A DNA stretch of 64,000 nt from Pseudoflavonifractor phocaeensis (GTDB lineage: Bacteria > Bacillota > Clostridia > Oscillospirales > Oscillospiraceae), in NCBI RefSeq assembly GCF_016901955.1, contig NZ_JACJLC010000003.1, positions 28,884 to 92,883 of the forward strand, read 5' to 3'. Position 1 is the first letter of the stretch. Every line of letters begins with the position of its first letter. The position numbers were made by a program, and so were the translations under genes. Positions 34,802 to 44,541 of the stretch are shown piece by piece. Below the pieces are notes generated by a model. The model did not search any database. It saw nothing but the letters and a program-made list of their open reading frames with translations, and was not told where the DNA came from.

Positions 34802-36916
34802 GTGAGATATATCGATAAAATCAAAGAGAAACCCCAGGTGCAGCACACTTTGAAAGAACGGGTCAAGTCCGCGCCGAAGGAATTGATCCGGCGGGGGCTG
34901 GATGACGGCACAGAACGCCTGCGGGGCCAGCTGCGGGACACGGCCCAGCACGGCCAGCGGGATGACTTCGGCGGCGACCAGCTGGGCGATGCCGAGGTGA
35001 GCGGTGTCAAACGGGCGGAGCAGCTGGCCGAGCATCTGCTGGGAAAACGAAAGAAAGGTGCAAAGCACACCCCGGATGCAGGCCCGGACGGATACCCTGA
35101 CCGTCACGATCCGCCAGGAGCGGCAAGACCAAGAGATGACGGCACTCTGCCTCCAAGGGGCCGCCGCCGCGGGAAAGAAGCGGGAGATCTGCTCCGGACG
35201 CAGAGTGCGGGCAGAAGCCAGCCCCAGCCGCAGTCCGCACTCCAAACGCCTCAAAAAAGAAATATCAAGACCAAGGACGTCTATCTGAAGATGCAAGCCG
35301 ATCCCGCGCCTGCCACACCGCCAAGCGCCTTGCAGCAGGGAAAAACGTCCTTTGTGCGGGAGCGCCAGGGCACCCTTCTCCGCAGCAGGAAACTGGAGCA
35401 GCGCTTGCCTGTGAGAAAGGTCGGCCCCTTGGCAGCTCCTCCCTCGGGAAAACGGCCACAAGGTACAGAGGCCCGCAAGCAGCTACATCAGGTGTCCGGG
35501 CAGACAGGTGGTTCTCGTGTGCAGCCCCGGCCTCACGGGGAGGTCTCCAGGCAGGCTATGGGCAGCACCGCAAAGACGGCAGTAAAAGAACGAGGCGTGC
35601 CGGTCAAATCGGCTGGCCATCCCATTCGCAAAACGGCTGGGATTGGAAAGCCGGGTGGGAAACCGCCTGTAAGAGCGTTTCCGGCCCGACAGGCCCGCCG
35701 TGCGGCGGAGGCGGGAGCCAGGCTGGCACAGACTCAAAAGGCCGCAAAGGCGGCCCGTGTGACCGCCAGACAGGCCGCACAGGCGGCAAACCGCGCACTA
35801 CGCGCTGTGATCGCGGCAGCTAAGGCTTTGGCCGCCGCGGCCACAGCAGGCGGTGGGGTGGTAATCGCGGTGGTGGTTGTCATCTGTCTGTGCGGCATCA
35901 TCCTTGCCTCACCGCTGGGCATCTTTTTTGCCGGGCCTGATGAAACGACCGGAGCCGTCTCTCCCGCCCAGGCAGTGGCACAGATCAACGGCGAATTGGG
36001 AGAGAAGATCTCCAGTATGCAGGCGGAGGGTGGATATGACACGCTGGAGATCCAAGGACAGCCGCCCCCCTGGTCTGATATCCTGGCGGTGTTTGCCGCC
36101 AAAACGGCGGGCGCTGCTGATGGAACGACCGTGGAAATATTGGATGCGGCCAATGTGGAGGCCCTGCGCACAGTCTTCTGGGACATGACAAAACTTGCCT
36201 CCTCCTCCAGAGAGGTGGAACATCCCGCCTCCGGAGACACTCCGGCCTGGACAGAGAAAATACTCACTGTGACGATCACCGCCAGAACACCGGATGATAT
36301 GCGGGTATTTTATTCTTTCACTGAGGAACAGAACGCGGCGTTGGATGAACTGCTGGCAAACTCCGACATGCTGGCTGCCTTGGCCGGAGATCTCACGATC
36401 TCCGACGCCACAGCAAAGAAGCTGTTGGCTGACCTGCCCGCTGATCTGGACCCGGAGCGCCGGGCTGTGGTGGAAACCGCCTGCAGGCTGCTAGGCAAGG
36501 TCAACTACTTCTGGGGCGGGAAGTCCCTGGTGATTGGCTGGGACTCCCGCTGGGGACAGCTCACCAAGGTATGGGCAGACGGCAGCTCGACTACCGGAAC
36601 CTATCTGCCCTACGGGTTAGATTGCAGTGGATTCGTCGATTGGGTATTTTACAATGTCACTGATGGAGAGTACGTCATAGGCCACGGCGGCGGCGCTCAC
36701 ATGCAGCACACCTACTGTACCCCCATCTCTTGGAATGAGGCCCAGCCAGGTGATCTGGTATTCTATCCCGGTGACGAGCATGTGGGGATCGTAGGTGGCA
36801 GAGATGAAAGTGGAAACCTGCTCATCATCCACTGTGCGTTCAGTCAAAATAATGTGGTGATCACCGGTCTGGAGGGCTTTACCTCCATTGGACGCCCCTT
36901 GTATTACAGAGAATAA
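34802..36916 (+). CDS. Conjugation-associated C40 (NlpC/P60) peptidoglycan hydrolase
   Basis: The 704-residue protein has a ~340-residue cationic, low-complexity N-terminus (cytoplasmic), an alanine-rich helix (AAKAARVTARQAAQAANRAL), a single membrane segment at about 352-378 and an extracellular C-terminal NlpC/P60 domain. Catalytic Cys is in LDCSGFVDW (about 606), with HVGIVGG carrying the likely His. It would open the cell wall for the transfer channel, as VirB1/PrgK-type proteins do. GTG start, with GGAGTGAG before it. It is the last gene of the transfer block. Confidence 0.88.
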   Translation: MRYIDKIKEKPQVQHTLKERVKSAPKELIRRGLDDGTERLRGQLRDTAQHGQRDDFGGDQLGDAEVSGVKRAEQLAEHLLGKRKKGAKHTPDAGPDGYPDRHDPPGAARPRDDGTLPPRGRRRGKEAGDLLRTQSAGRSQPQPQSALQTPQKRNIKTKDVYLKMQADPAPATPPSALQQGKTSFVRERQGTLLRSRKLEQRLPVRKVGPLAAPPSGKRPQGTEARKQLHQVSGQTGGSRVQPRPHGEVSRQAMGSTAKTAVKERGVPVKSAGHPIRKTAGIGKPGGKPPVRAFPARQARRAAEAGARLAQTQKAAKAARVTARQAAQAANRALRAVIAAAKALAAAATAGGGVVIAVVVVICLCGIILASPLGIFFAGPDETTGAVSPAQAVAQINGELGEKISSMQAEGGYDTLEIQGQPPPWSDILAVFAAKTAGAADGTTVEILDAANVEALRTVFWDMTKLASSSREVEHPASGDTPAWTEKILTVTITARTPDDMRVFYSFTEEQNAALDELLANSDMLAALAGDLTISDATAKKLLADLPADLDPERRAVVETACRLLGKVNYFWGGKSLVIGWDSRWGQLTKVWADGSSTTGTYLPYGLDCSGFVDWVFYNVTDGEYVIGHGGGAHMQHTYCTPISWNEAQPGDLVFYPGDEHVGIVGGRDESGNLLIIHCAFSQNNVVITGLEGFTSIGRPLYYRE

Positions 36917-36920
36917 AATA

Positions 36921-36976
36921 AATCTCACGGTGAGACACAATTCCTGTCGGAATGAGGTCTCGCCGTGAGATTTTTT
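36921..36976 (+). terminator. Terminator at the end of the transfer operon
   Basis: AATCTCACGGTGAGAC (36921-36936) pairs with GTCTCGCCGTGAGATT (36957-36972) with one G-U, followed by TTTT. It separates the transfer block from the BREX island. Confidence 0.8.
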
Positions 36977-37103
36977 AATCTTCAAACAGTTTAGAGACTG
37001 GAATCTCCAGCACTTCCGCAATCTTAAGCATGGTTTCCATGGATACACCGAAAGCCTGGGTGGGGCTTTCAATCTTTTTCACCATCTGTTGCCTTCTTTT
37101 CAT
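36975..37103 (-). pseudogene. Remnant of an XRE-type regulator
   Basis: A 42-codon frame reads MKRRQQMVKKIESP, then GVSMETMLKIAEVLEIPVSK and LFED, the last half of an XRE helix-turn-helix repressor. The first two helices are missing, so it is a truncated gene. The gap 37104-37233 has weak promoter-like AT-rich sequence but no box pair I can defend. Confidence 0.6.
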
Positions 37104-37233
37104 TTTTCGTAATGCCACGCAAGTGTTAGACCTGTTTATTGGACAGTTATGGTGATAAAATTTTATAGTAGAGAATACCGCTGTTTTGTGCTATCCTGTA
37201 AAAAAGTAGAAACCAACATTTTGAGGTCGATGC

Positions 37234-37839
37234 ATGATGAACACAACACCTTATAGCGGATCGTTGACTGCAGAGCAATTCTTATTTTACGAAATTCGAA
37301 TTGCATCGAAACTTTATTTACAAGGCATCTCGGTTGATGACGCTGCCGCCAAAATAAGAGAGGATAATCTGTTCCAGTACCCAACAGAACGCCAGATTTC
37401 TCGGATGGCCAGGGCGTGTTATCGACGTCTGGATGCGCTGAACAACCAGAAGCTTATAAAGGAAATCAGCAGTGCTCCCACGGAGATTGCCAAGCAAATC
37501 AACCTCTATGCCATCATGCGGTACAATCGGCTGGTCTGGGATTTTATGATCCAAGTCATAGGCGAAAAGTTCCGTACCCAGGACTACTCTTTTGAGCGAA
37601 AAGATCTCAATACCTTCTTCTCCCGTCTCCAGGCTCAGAATGACAGCATAGCGGGTTGGAGCGACAACACGATCAACAAAATCAAAAGTGTTCTGGTGCG
37701 CTGCTTAGTTGAAACGGAGTACTTGGATCATCTCAAGAGCACAACACTCAATCCGGTTTTCCTCTGTGAAGAATTGGAGCAAGGGATTTGCGAGAATGAT
37801 GATACGGAAGTACTTCCGGCATTTAATTGCTTTCGTTGA
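37234..37839 (+). CDS. brxA: BREX protein BrxA
   Basis: The 201-residue protein matches BrxA (DUF1819): SLTAEQFLFYEIRIASKLYL, then RARACYRRLDAL-like helices and the ETEYLDHLK segment. BrxA is a small DNA-binding helical protein required for BREX-1 defence in studied systems. It is the first gene of the BREX operon, 15 bases before brxB; GAGG precedes the first of two ATGs. Length is normal (about 200). Confidence 0.9.
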   Translation: MMNTTPYSGSLTAEQFLFYEIRIASKLYLQGISVDDAAAKIREDNLFQYPTERQISRMARACYRRLDALNNQKLIKEISSAPTEIAKQINLYAIMRYNRLVWDFMIQVIGEKFRTQDYSFERKDLNTFFSRLQAQNDSIAGWSDNTINKIKSVLVRCLVETEYLDHLKSTTLNPVFLCEELEQGICENDDTEVLPAFNCFR

Positions 37840-37854
37840 GGAGGGGCAGAGATT

Positions 37855-38409
37855 ATGCTGAAAGCAGAATTGGATCGGATCAGAGAACGGATCTCTGACC
37901 CCAATTTCCTTGAAAATAAGGGGTTGAGTAACGAAGTCGGCATTCATGTCTTTTGTTATGATCCTGCTAATGAATTGGTGGTGCAGGATTACATCCGAAG
38001 GATCAAAGACGAATCTGGAACACCGTATCGAATCATTGAATGTGATCTCTATGAGATCTTTCTTCAAGTGCTGGAGGAAAAGCGAGTTTTGAAGTCAACT
38101 CCCGCTCTGGAAAGCAAAAAGGGAAAAGACTACTTGCTGCAGCAACTTCAGAAAATTGCTACGCCGGAAGCTCTGCTGGCCAAGATGGACTACAGCCCTC
38201 ATGTAAAGGGACAGGATGTCTTGTTTATGACAGGTATTGGGAAAATTCATCCTTTCATGCGATCTCATAAGATGCTGGACAGTATGCAGCATCTCTTTGC
38301 GGACATTCCGGTGGTGATGTTCTACCCCGGCACTTTCAACGGGCAGACATTGAGCCTCTTTGATGAATTTGTAGACGGAAATTATTATCGGGCGTTTAAT
38401 CTGCTGTGA
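37855..38409 (+). CDS. brxB: BREX protein BrxB
   Basis: The 184-residue protein is a DUF1788/BrxB member: LENKGLSNEVGIHVFCYDP, LLAKMDYSPHVKGQDVLFMTGIGK-like core and VMFYPGTFNGQTLSLF near the end. Its exact role in BREX is unclear; it is a conserved core component. GGAGG precedes the ATG. It ends 14 bases before brxC. Confidence 0.9.
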   Translation: MLKAELDRIRERISDPNFLENKGLSNEVGIHVFCYDPANELVVQDYIRRIKDESGTPYRIIECDLYEIFLQVLEEKRVLKSTPALESKKGKDYLLQQLQKIATPEALLAKMDYSPHVKGQDVLFMTGIGKIHPFMRSHKMLDSMQHLFADIPVVMFYPGTFNGQTLSLFDEFVDGNYYRAFNLL

Positions 38410-38423
38410 GGGAGATTGGTACT

Positions 38424-41400
38424 ATGAAGATACAATCCATGTTTCAAAAAGATATTAACCGTGATATCAATGGCGTCGTTAAGGTTGCCCAGGATGATGA
38501 AAAGAGCCTGCATCAGGAATTAAGCGAGTACATCATTACTAAGGAACTGCGCCGCCATTTCCGGACTTTTTTTGATAACTATACCAAAGCCATTGATCAG
38601 CCCACGGATAAAATGGGTGTGTGGATCTCCGGCTTTTTTGGAAGCGGTAAATCGCACTTTCTGAAGATGCTTTCCTACCTGCTCTCTAACAAAGAGGTGC
38701 AGGAAGTTCCAGCCATTGACTACTTCAAAGATAAATTCGATGACCCTATGATGTACGCCCAGGCGGTCAAATGCGTGTCTATTCCCACAGAATCCATTCT
38801 GTTCAATATTGACATTGAAGGACCTATCAACAAGGATAAGACCGCTGTTCTCCGCACCTTTGCCAAGATGTTTTACAATCACTGCGGTTTCTACGGAGAT
38901 GACCTGAAAATTGCCAAGCTGGAGCGTTTCATTGACCGGCAGGGCAAAACGGAGGAATTCCGGCAGAAGTTCGAAGAAGTCAATGGCGGTCCCTGGGTGG
39001 AGACCCGTGACTCCTTCGCTTTCTTTGAGGACGATGTGGTAGAGGTGCTCCAGTCCGTCCTGGGCATGAGCGAGCAGGCTGCCCGCAACTGGTTCAACGG
39101 CGAGGAGACCAACGAACTGAGCATCGCCCAGCTGGTGTCCGACATTAAGGAGTATGTTGACAGCAAGGGTGACAAGTTCCGTCTGCTGTTCATGGTGGAC
39201 GAGGTGGGCCAATACATCGGTGATGACGGCGACCTGATGATCAACCTCCAGTCCCTGGTGGAGGAGCTGGGTGCTAAATGTATGGGCAAGGTCTGGGTCA
39301 TGGTCACCAGTCAGGAGGCCATTGACTCCGTGGTGAAAATTGCCGGTGACGACTTCTCCAAAATCCAGGGACGCTTCAATACCCGTTTGAGCCTGTCCTC
39401 CTCCTCGGTGGATGAGGTCATTAAAAAGCGTGTGCTGGCCAAGACGGAAGAGGCCGACCAACTGCTGCACATGGTCTACGATAAGGAGCAGGCCGTTTTG
39501 AAGAACCTCTTTGTCTTCAGCGACTCTGTTCTGGACATCAAGGGATTCGCTGACAGCGGAGAATTTGTTGCCACATTCCCCTTTGTCCCCTATCAGTTCA
39601 TCATCATTCAGAAGGTGCTGGCAGAGATCCGCAAGCATGGCAACTCCGGCAAGCACCTCTCCGGCGGCGAGCGTTCCATGCTCTCCGGCTTCCAGGAGGC
39701 TGCACAGAAGGTACAGGAAAAAGATGAAAATGCTCTTTTGCCCTTCTACCTGTTCTACGATACCGTACATACTTTTCTGGAGAGTGCCATCCGCCGAGTG
39801 ATCGACCGCTGCCAAAACGCAGCGGACAACCATGACGGCATTGAACCCCAGGATGTGGCCGTCCTGAAGTTGCTCTACCTGGTACGCTATATCGATGACA
39901 TCAAGGCCAACATTGATAATATCGCCACCCTGATGGTGGACGATATCCGCACAGATAAAATTGCTCTCCGTGCCTCTGTCACTGCCTCCCTGGCGCGGCT
40001 CCAGTCCCAGAACTATGTCTCCCGCAACGGGGACACCTACGCTTTCCTGACAGATGAGGAGCAGGATGTTGCCGTTGACATCAAAAACACGGTGGTAGAC
40101 TCCAACCAGATCACCCAGAGCATCGCCCAGACGGTGTTTGGGGATATATACCCAGCCAAGAAATTCAAGCATGGCCGATACGACTTCTCCTATGACCAGT
40201 ACATCGATGAAACGCTCAATGGCTCCGCCAGCGGCGGCATTCGTCTGCGGGTCATTACCGTGGCCAGCGACCACTATAAGGACTCCGATCAGCAGCTCAT
40301 CATGGAGTCCCAGGTAAACAACGAGGCCATCGTAGTCCTCTCCGGCGACACCCCCTATTATGACGAGCTGGAGCAGGCCATGAAGATCCGCAAATATGTC
40401 AAGCAGAAGAATGTCTCTCAGCTGCCCGAGACTATCCAGGACATCATCCGCAAGCGCCAGCAGCAGGCCCGCCATCTGGAGGATCGGGCCAAGGGCTATC
40501 TGGAAAAAGCCATTGTGGACGCCAAAGTGGTGGTTCACGGCGAGATCATGGCTATCAAAGCCGGGAGCGCCAAAGACAAGCTGGACGCCGCCCTCAGCGG
40601 TCTGGTGGAGAGCGTCTACTCCAAGCTGAACATGGTCAACCACTTTGTGGAGAGCGACGCAGACATCCTGGCCATTCTTAACGGCAGTGCCGATGCTGAC
40701 CTCAGTCTGGTGGGTTCCGGCGCTAACAATGAGGACGCTCTCAACGAGATCAGCCAGTGGCTGGAGCTGAAGTCCGTCGGTCCCACCATCTCCATGGGGG
40801 ATGTGCAGCGGCGCTATCAGGCCATCCCCTACGGCTGGAAGGAGATCGACATTGCCGCCCTCATCGCCCGGCTCATTGCCCAGCAGAAGATCTCCATCAA
40901 GTACGGAGGAGCTATCGTCGCCAAGGATGACCGCCGCCTGGTGGACTATCTGCGCAAGAAGTCTGAGGTGGACAAGGCCGTAGTGGCCCGCCGGATCGCC
41001 CCCTCGGAGGATCTGATGCGCAAGAGCATCTCCTTCCTGCGGGACTACCTGGGCGCTATGGATATTCCCGGCGACGAGGATGGTCTGGTGCGCTTTGTCC
41101 TCAATACCTTTGAAACCAAACTGGCCCACTACCAGGGTCTGCTGGATCAGTATGCCCAGAACCGCTACCCGGAAAAGGAGCAGGTGACCACCGCCCGAGA
41201 TCTGGCCCAGGACATCCTCAGCCAGCGCAAGGACAATGTGGCCCTGCTGAACCGCATGGTGCAGAAGCAGGACGATCTGCTGGACTCCTCGGAGGACATG
41301 GAGGGTGTGGAGCTGTTCTTCAAGAGCCAGCGCACCGTCTTTGACGAGGCTGTCAAGCAGATGAACCGGATCAGCCGGGAGCGGGACTACTTCGCCACCG

Positions 41401-41963
41401 AACCGGACACCCAGGAGGTCTTCCGTACCATCTCCGGCATTCTGGCTATGCCCAAGCCCTATAACCGCATTGGGGAGTTGCCCGAACTGATCGGCAAGGT
41501 GAAAGCCGCCTATCAGGCTCTGCTGGAGCTGAAAAAGGAAGAGGTGGCCGAGACCATCCGCCAGTGTATGCAGGATGTCCACCAGTTGGCCGGAGAGGCC
41601 CGGGATGCCGGTGCTCTGCTGAAGCAGGCCGACGACTACTTTGCCGGGAAACGGGACGCTGCTAAGGAGGCCCTTTCCCTCACCGAGCTGGACGCCATGA
41701 TCACCCAGCTGCTCAACCATAAAGATACCGTCTGCAAGCGCATGGAGGTCATGGCCGCCCCCGCGCCGGAACCCCAGGCCAAAGAGAGCGGCGAGGCCAA
41801 GCAACCCGCCCCTGCCCCCAAGAAAATCGCCACCGTGCGCCGCTATGACCTGTGTTCCGTGAAGCGGCTGCAATCCAGGGACGATATTGACGCCTATGTG
41901 GAGGGCATCCGCCAAAAGCTCTACCAGACCCTGGAGAGCTGCGACGGTGTACAGGTCAACTAA
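38424..41963 (+). CDS. brxC: BREX P-loop ATPase BrxC
   Basis: The 1179-residue protein begins with the conserved MKIQSMFQKDINRDINGVVK and has Walker A GFFGSGKSHF at about 71-80; LLFMVDEVGQYIG near 260 is the Walker B. It belongs to the BrxC/PglY ATPases essential for BREX. The start at 38424 is used because GGGAG lies before it and family members begin at this point. Codon use is GC-rich, in contrast to parts of pglX. Length is normal (about 1200). Confidence 0.93.
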   Translation: MKIQSMFQKDINRDINGVVKVAQDDEKSLHQELSEYIITKELRRHFRTFFDNYTKAIDQPTDKMGVWISGFFGSGKSHFLKMLSYLLSNKEVQEVPAIDYFKDKFDDPMMYAQAVKCVSIPTESILFNIDIEGPINKDKTAVLRTFAKMFYNHCGFYGDDLKIAKLERFIDRQGKTEEFRQKFEEVNGGPWVETRDSFAFFEDDVVEVLQSVLGMSEQAARNWFNGEETNELSIAQLVSDIKEYVDSKGDKFRLLFMVDEVGQYIGDDGDLMINLQSLVEELGAKCMGKVWVMVTSQEAIDSVVKIAGDDFSKIQGRFNTRLSLSSSSVDEVIKKRVLAKTEEADQLLHMVYDKEQAVLKNLFVFSDSVLDIKGFADSGEFVATFPFVPYQFIIIQKVLAEIRKHGNSGKHLSGGERSMLSGFQEAAQKVQEKDENALLPFYLFYDTVHTFLESAIRRVIDRCQNAADNHDGIEPQDVAVLKLLYLVRYIDDIKANIDNIATLMVDDIRTDKIALRASVTASLARLQSQNYVSRNGDTYAFLTDEEQDVAVDIKNTVVDSNQITQSIAQTVFGDIYPAKKFKHGRYDFSYDQYIDETLNGSASGGIRLRVITVASDHYKDSDQQLIMESQVNNEAIVVLSGDTPYYDELEQAMKIRKYVKQKNVSQLPETIQDIIRKRQQQARHLEDRAKGYLEKAIVDAKVVVHGEIMAIKAGSAKDKLDAALSGLVESVYSKLNMVNHFVESDADILAILNGSADADLSLVGSGANNEDALNEISQWLELKSVGPTISMGDVQRRYQAIPYGWKEIDIAALIARLIAQQKISIKYGGAIVAKDDRRLVDYLRKKSEVDKAVVARRIAPSEDLMRKSISFLRDYLGAMDIPGDEDGLVRFVLNTFETKLAHYQGLLDQYAQNRYPEKEQVTTARDLAQDILSQRKDNVALLNRMVQKQDDLLDSSEDMEGVELFFKSQRTVFDEAVKQMNRISRERDYFATEPDTQEVFRTISGILAMPKPYNRIGELPELIGKVKAAYQALLELKKEEVAETIRQCMQDVHQLAGEARDAGALLKQADDYFAGKRDAAKEALSLTELDAMITQLLNHKDTVCKRMEVMAAPAPEPQAKESGEAKQPAPAPKKIATVRRYDLCSVKRLQSRDDIDAYVEGIRQKLYQTLESCDGVQVN

Positions 41964-41977
41964 AGGAGGAAACCGGG

Positions 41978-44521
41978 ATGAACAAATCCGCCATCCAGAA
42001 ATTTGCTATGTGGGCCCGTACCACGCTCATGGAGCAGGTTCGGCAACGGGCTTTTCAATACGGTATCACCAAGGACGGCTATGGAGAAGAAAACGCCGTC
42101 ACCGTCAACGGCATGGCCCTGTCCCCCCAGGAGCAGAGCCAGCGCCGGGAGCTGGTGCGGGAGATCCAGACCAAGGGCTATGACCAGGTGGTGGAGGAAG
42201 TGGCCTACACCTGGTTCAACCGCTTCATCGCTCTGCGGTATATGGAGGTCAACAACTACCTGCCCAGCCACATCCGGGTGTTCTCCAACGCCCAGGGTGC
42301 CTTTGACCCGGAGATTTTGAAGGAGGCCCTCCACATCGACCTGCCCGGACTGGATCAGAGCAAGGTGGCGGAGTATATCGAGAGGACTGACAACGAAGCC
42401 CTCTACCGCTATCTACTCCTCACCCAGTGCAACGCCCTCAATGAGGGCTTGCCCAAGATGTTTGAGCACATGGGCGGCTATACCGAGCTGCTCTTTCCCA
42501 ACAACATTCTCCGCCCGGACAGCGTCCTTGGCCGTATGGTGGCCGACATCCCCGAGGAGGACTGGACCGACCAGGTGCAGATCATCGGGTGGCTGTATCA
42601 GTATTACAATACCGAACTGAAAGCAGAGACATTTGACCTGCTGAAAAAGAATGTGAAAGTCACCAAGGAGCGCATTCCCTCCGCCACCCAGCTCTTTACC
42701 CCCGACTGGATTGTGCGCTACATGGTAGAAAACAGCTTGGGCAGAATTTTCATCGATAAGCAAAAAAATGAAGGCGTGTTTGCTGATGGTCGCGGCTTGG
42801 ATGAGATGACATGGGACGAGATAGAAACAAAAAGAATCTCGAATGAAGCGTTCATTGCTGAACAAATGGGTTGGAAATACTATTTACCAGAAGCCAAACA
42901 GGAACCGGAGGTTCAGGTACAGCTTGAGCAGACGCAAGAGGAATACCGCACTTGCAAGCCCGAGGACATTACCCTCATTGACCCCTGCATGGGCAGCGGC
43001 CACATTCTGGTCTATGCCTTTGACGTGCTCATGCAAATCTATGAGAGTGAGGGGTGGAGCCAGCGGGACGCCGCCGCATCCATCGTACAGAAGAACCTCT
43101 ACGGCCTGGACATCGACCGCCGGGCGGCCCAACTGGCCTATTTTGCTGTCATGATGAAAGCCCGGCAGTATGACCGGCGGTTCCTCACCCGGGGCATCCA
43201 ACCCAATCTGTACCATCCCGGAAACTATGCCGAGGGACAGGAATTCGGCTCCCTGCTTATCGTGGATCAGCTGGAGCCCAAGCCGGAGCAGCCTGACGAA
43301 ATTACCCTGTTTGACGGTGACTATACGGATAAACTGAACACCTGGAACTTCCGCTCGTTGCTGGCAAGGCAGTATGATGTGGTGGTAACCAATCCGCCTT
43401 ACATGGGCAGCAGCAATATGAATGACAAGCTGTCCAAATTTGTGAAGGACAATCATCCTGATGCGAAAGGCGATTTGTTTTCCTGCTTCATTGAGAGAGG
43501 AAATAGAATGGCCAATCAAGATGGATATAATTGCATGGTTACCATGCAAAGTTGGATGTTCTTGTCCAGTTTTGAAAAGCTGCGGCAGAAGCTACTCCAT
43601 AGTAAAACCATCATGAACCTGATGCACATGGAAAACATGGTGATGGGAATTGCCTTTGGAACTGCCGTCACAGTATTTCGAAATTGCCACATCGATGGAT
43701 TCAAAGGAACTTATAATCAAATTAAGCTCAAAGACATTGATAATAGTGCACCAAAGAAGTTCCCCGTTCCTGAAAATCGTTTTGCATGGGTTAATGCTTC
43801 TAATTTTTCTAAGATACCAGGTTCTCCTATTGTGTATTGGGTTTCGGAAAAGGTATTTTTGAGTTTTAGTAATACGAAGCTTTCTGAGTATGCTTCGCCA
43901 AGAATCGGCCTTATAACTGGAGATACCGATCGATTTTTGAGATTGTGGTTTGAAGTCTCCCTAAAAAATATTTATTGGGAATGTCCATCTAATGACGCTG
44001 CAAAAAGTTCTGACTTCAAGTGGTTTCCGTACCAAAAAGGCGGAGAATTTAGACGCTGGTTTGGAAACAATGAGTTTTTGCTTAATTGGAAAAATGATGG
44101 ATGGGAATGTAAAAACGATAATTTTAGTGGATCACGCGTAAAATCGCACAACTATAACGGAGAATATGCCTTTAGAGCTGCTATAACATGGACAAAAATT
44201 TCGTCTGGTACATTTGCATGCAGATTTGTTCCAGTTGGTTTTATGTTTGATGATGCAGGCCCAATTTGTACAGTTTCTGAAGGAAAAATTTTCTTCATTT
44301 TGGGCTTGCTAAATTCCAAAGTTGGGGCATTTTATTTGAGTATGGTCAGTCCTACGATAAACTATCTGCCAGGGCATATCAATTCCATACCTATTCAGTT
44401 TGGTACAAAAGAAAGCCAAGCAGCGTGTACCTTGGCCGTTGAAAAATTAGTTCAATTATCGAAGCAAGATTGGGATTCCCATGAAACTTCTTGGGATTTC
44501 AAGCGGCATCCGCTGGTATAA
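41978..44521 (+). CDS. pglX: BREX methyltransferase PglX, N-terminal part (split gene)
   Basis: The 847-residue protein holds the methyltransferase: SAM motif IDPCMGSGHILVYAF near residue 334 and catalytic NPPYMG near 472, as in PglX N6-adenine methyltransferases that mark host DNA and guide BREX. Whole PglX proteins are about 1200 residues. This one ends at KRHPLV, just after the target-recognition region, and the missing end is encoded separately at 45479-46420. The first ~1.5 kb is GC-rich like brxC, apart from a short AT-rich patch near 42.74-42.9 kb; from about 43.48 kb to the stop it is clearly AT-rich, which suggests a swapped specificity segment. Confidence 0.93.
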   Translation: MNKSAIQKFAMWARTTLMEQVRQRAFQYGITKDGYGEENAVTVNGMALSPQEQSQRRELVREIQTKGYDQVVEEVAYTWFNRFIALRYMEVNNYLPSHIRVFSNAQGAFDPEILKEALHIDLPGLDQSKVAEYIERTDNEALYRYLLLTQCNALNEGLPKMFEHMGGYTELLFPNNILRPDSVLGRMVADIPEEDWTDQVQIIGWLYQYYNTELKAETFDLLKKNVKVTKERIPSATQLFTPDWIVRYMVENSLGRIFIDKQKNEGVFADGRGLDEMTWDEIETKRISNEAFIAEQMGWKYYLPEAKQEPEVQVQLEQTQEEYRTCKPEDITLIDPCMGSGHILVYAFDVLMQIYESEGWSQRDAAASIVQKNLYGLDIDRRAAQLAYFAVMMKARQYDRRFLTRGIQPNLYHPGNYAEGQEFGSLLIVDQLEPKPEQPDEITLFDGDYTDKLNTWNFRSLLARQYDVVVTNPPYMGSSNMNDKLSKFVKDNHPDAKGDLFSCFIERGNRMANQDGYNCMVTMQSWMFLSSFEKLRQKLLHSKTIMNLMHMENMVMGIAFGTAVTVFRNCHIDGFKGTYNQIKLKDIDNSAPKKFPVPENRFAWVNASNFSKIPGSPIVYWVSEKVFLSFSNTKLSEYASPRIGLITGDTDRFLRLWFEVSLKNIYWECPSNDAAKSSDFKWFPYQKGGEFRRWFGNNEFLLNWKNDGWECKNDNFSGSRVKSHNYNGEYAFRAAITWTKISSGTFACRFVPVGFMFDDAGPICTVSEGKIFFILGLLNSKVGAFYLSMVSPTINYLPGHINSIPIQFGTKESQAACTLAVEKLVQLSKQDWDSHETSWDFKRHPLV

Positions 44522-44541
44522 GGATTTTTAGGAGAAGTAGT

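Noticed and set aside
36617..37072. 151-codon minus-strand frame at the C40 gene end
   Set aside because: It covers the peptidase 3' end and the terminator; only the short XRE remnant in a different frame is protein-like.
38520..41915. Very long minus-strand open frame (1131 codons) opposite brxC
   Set aside because: It mirrors the GC-rich codon pattern of brxC, lacks recognisable domains and a sensible start; brxC itself has clear family motifs.
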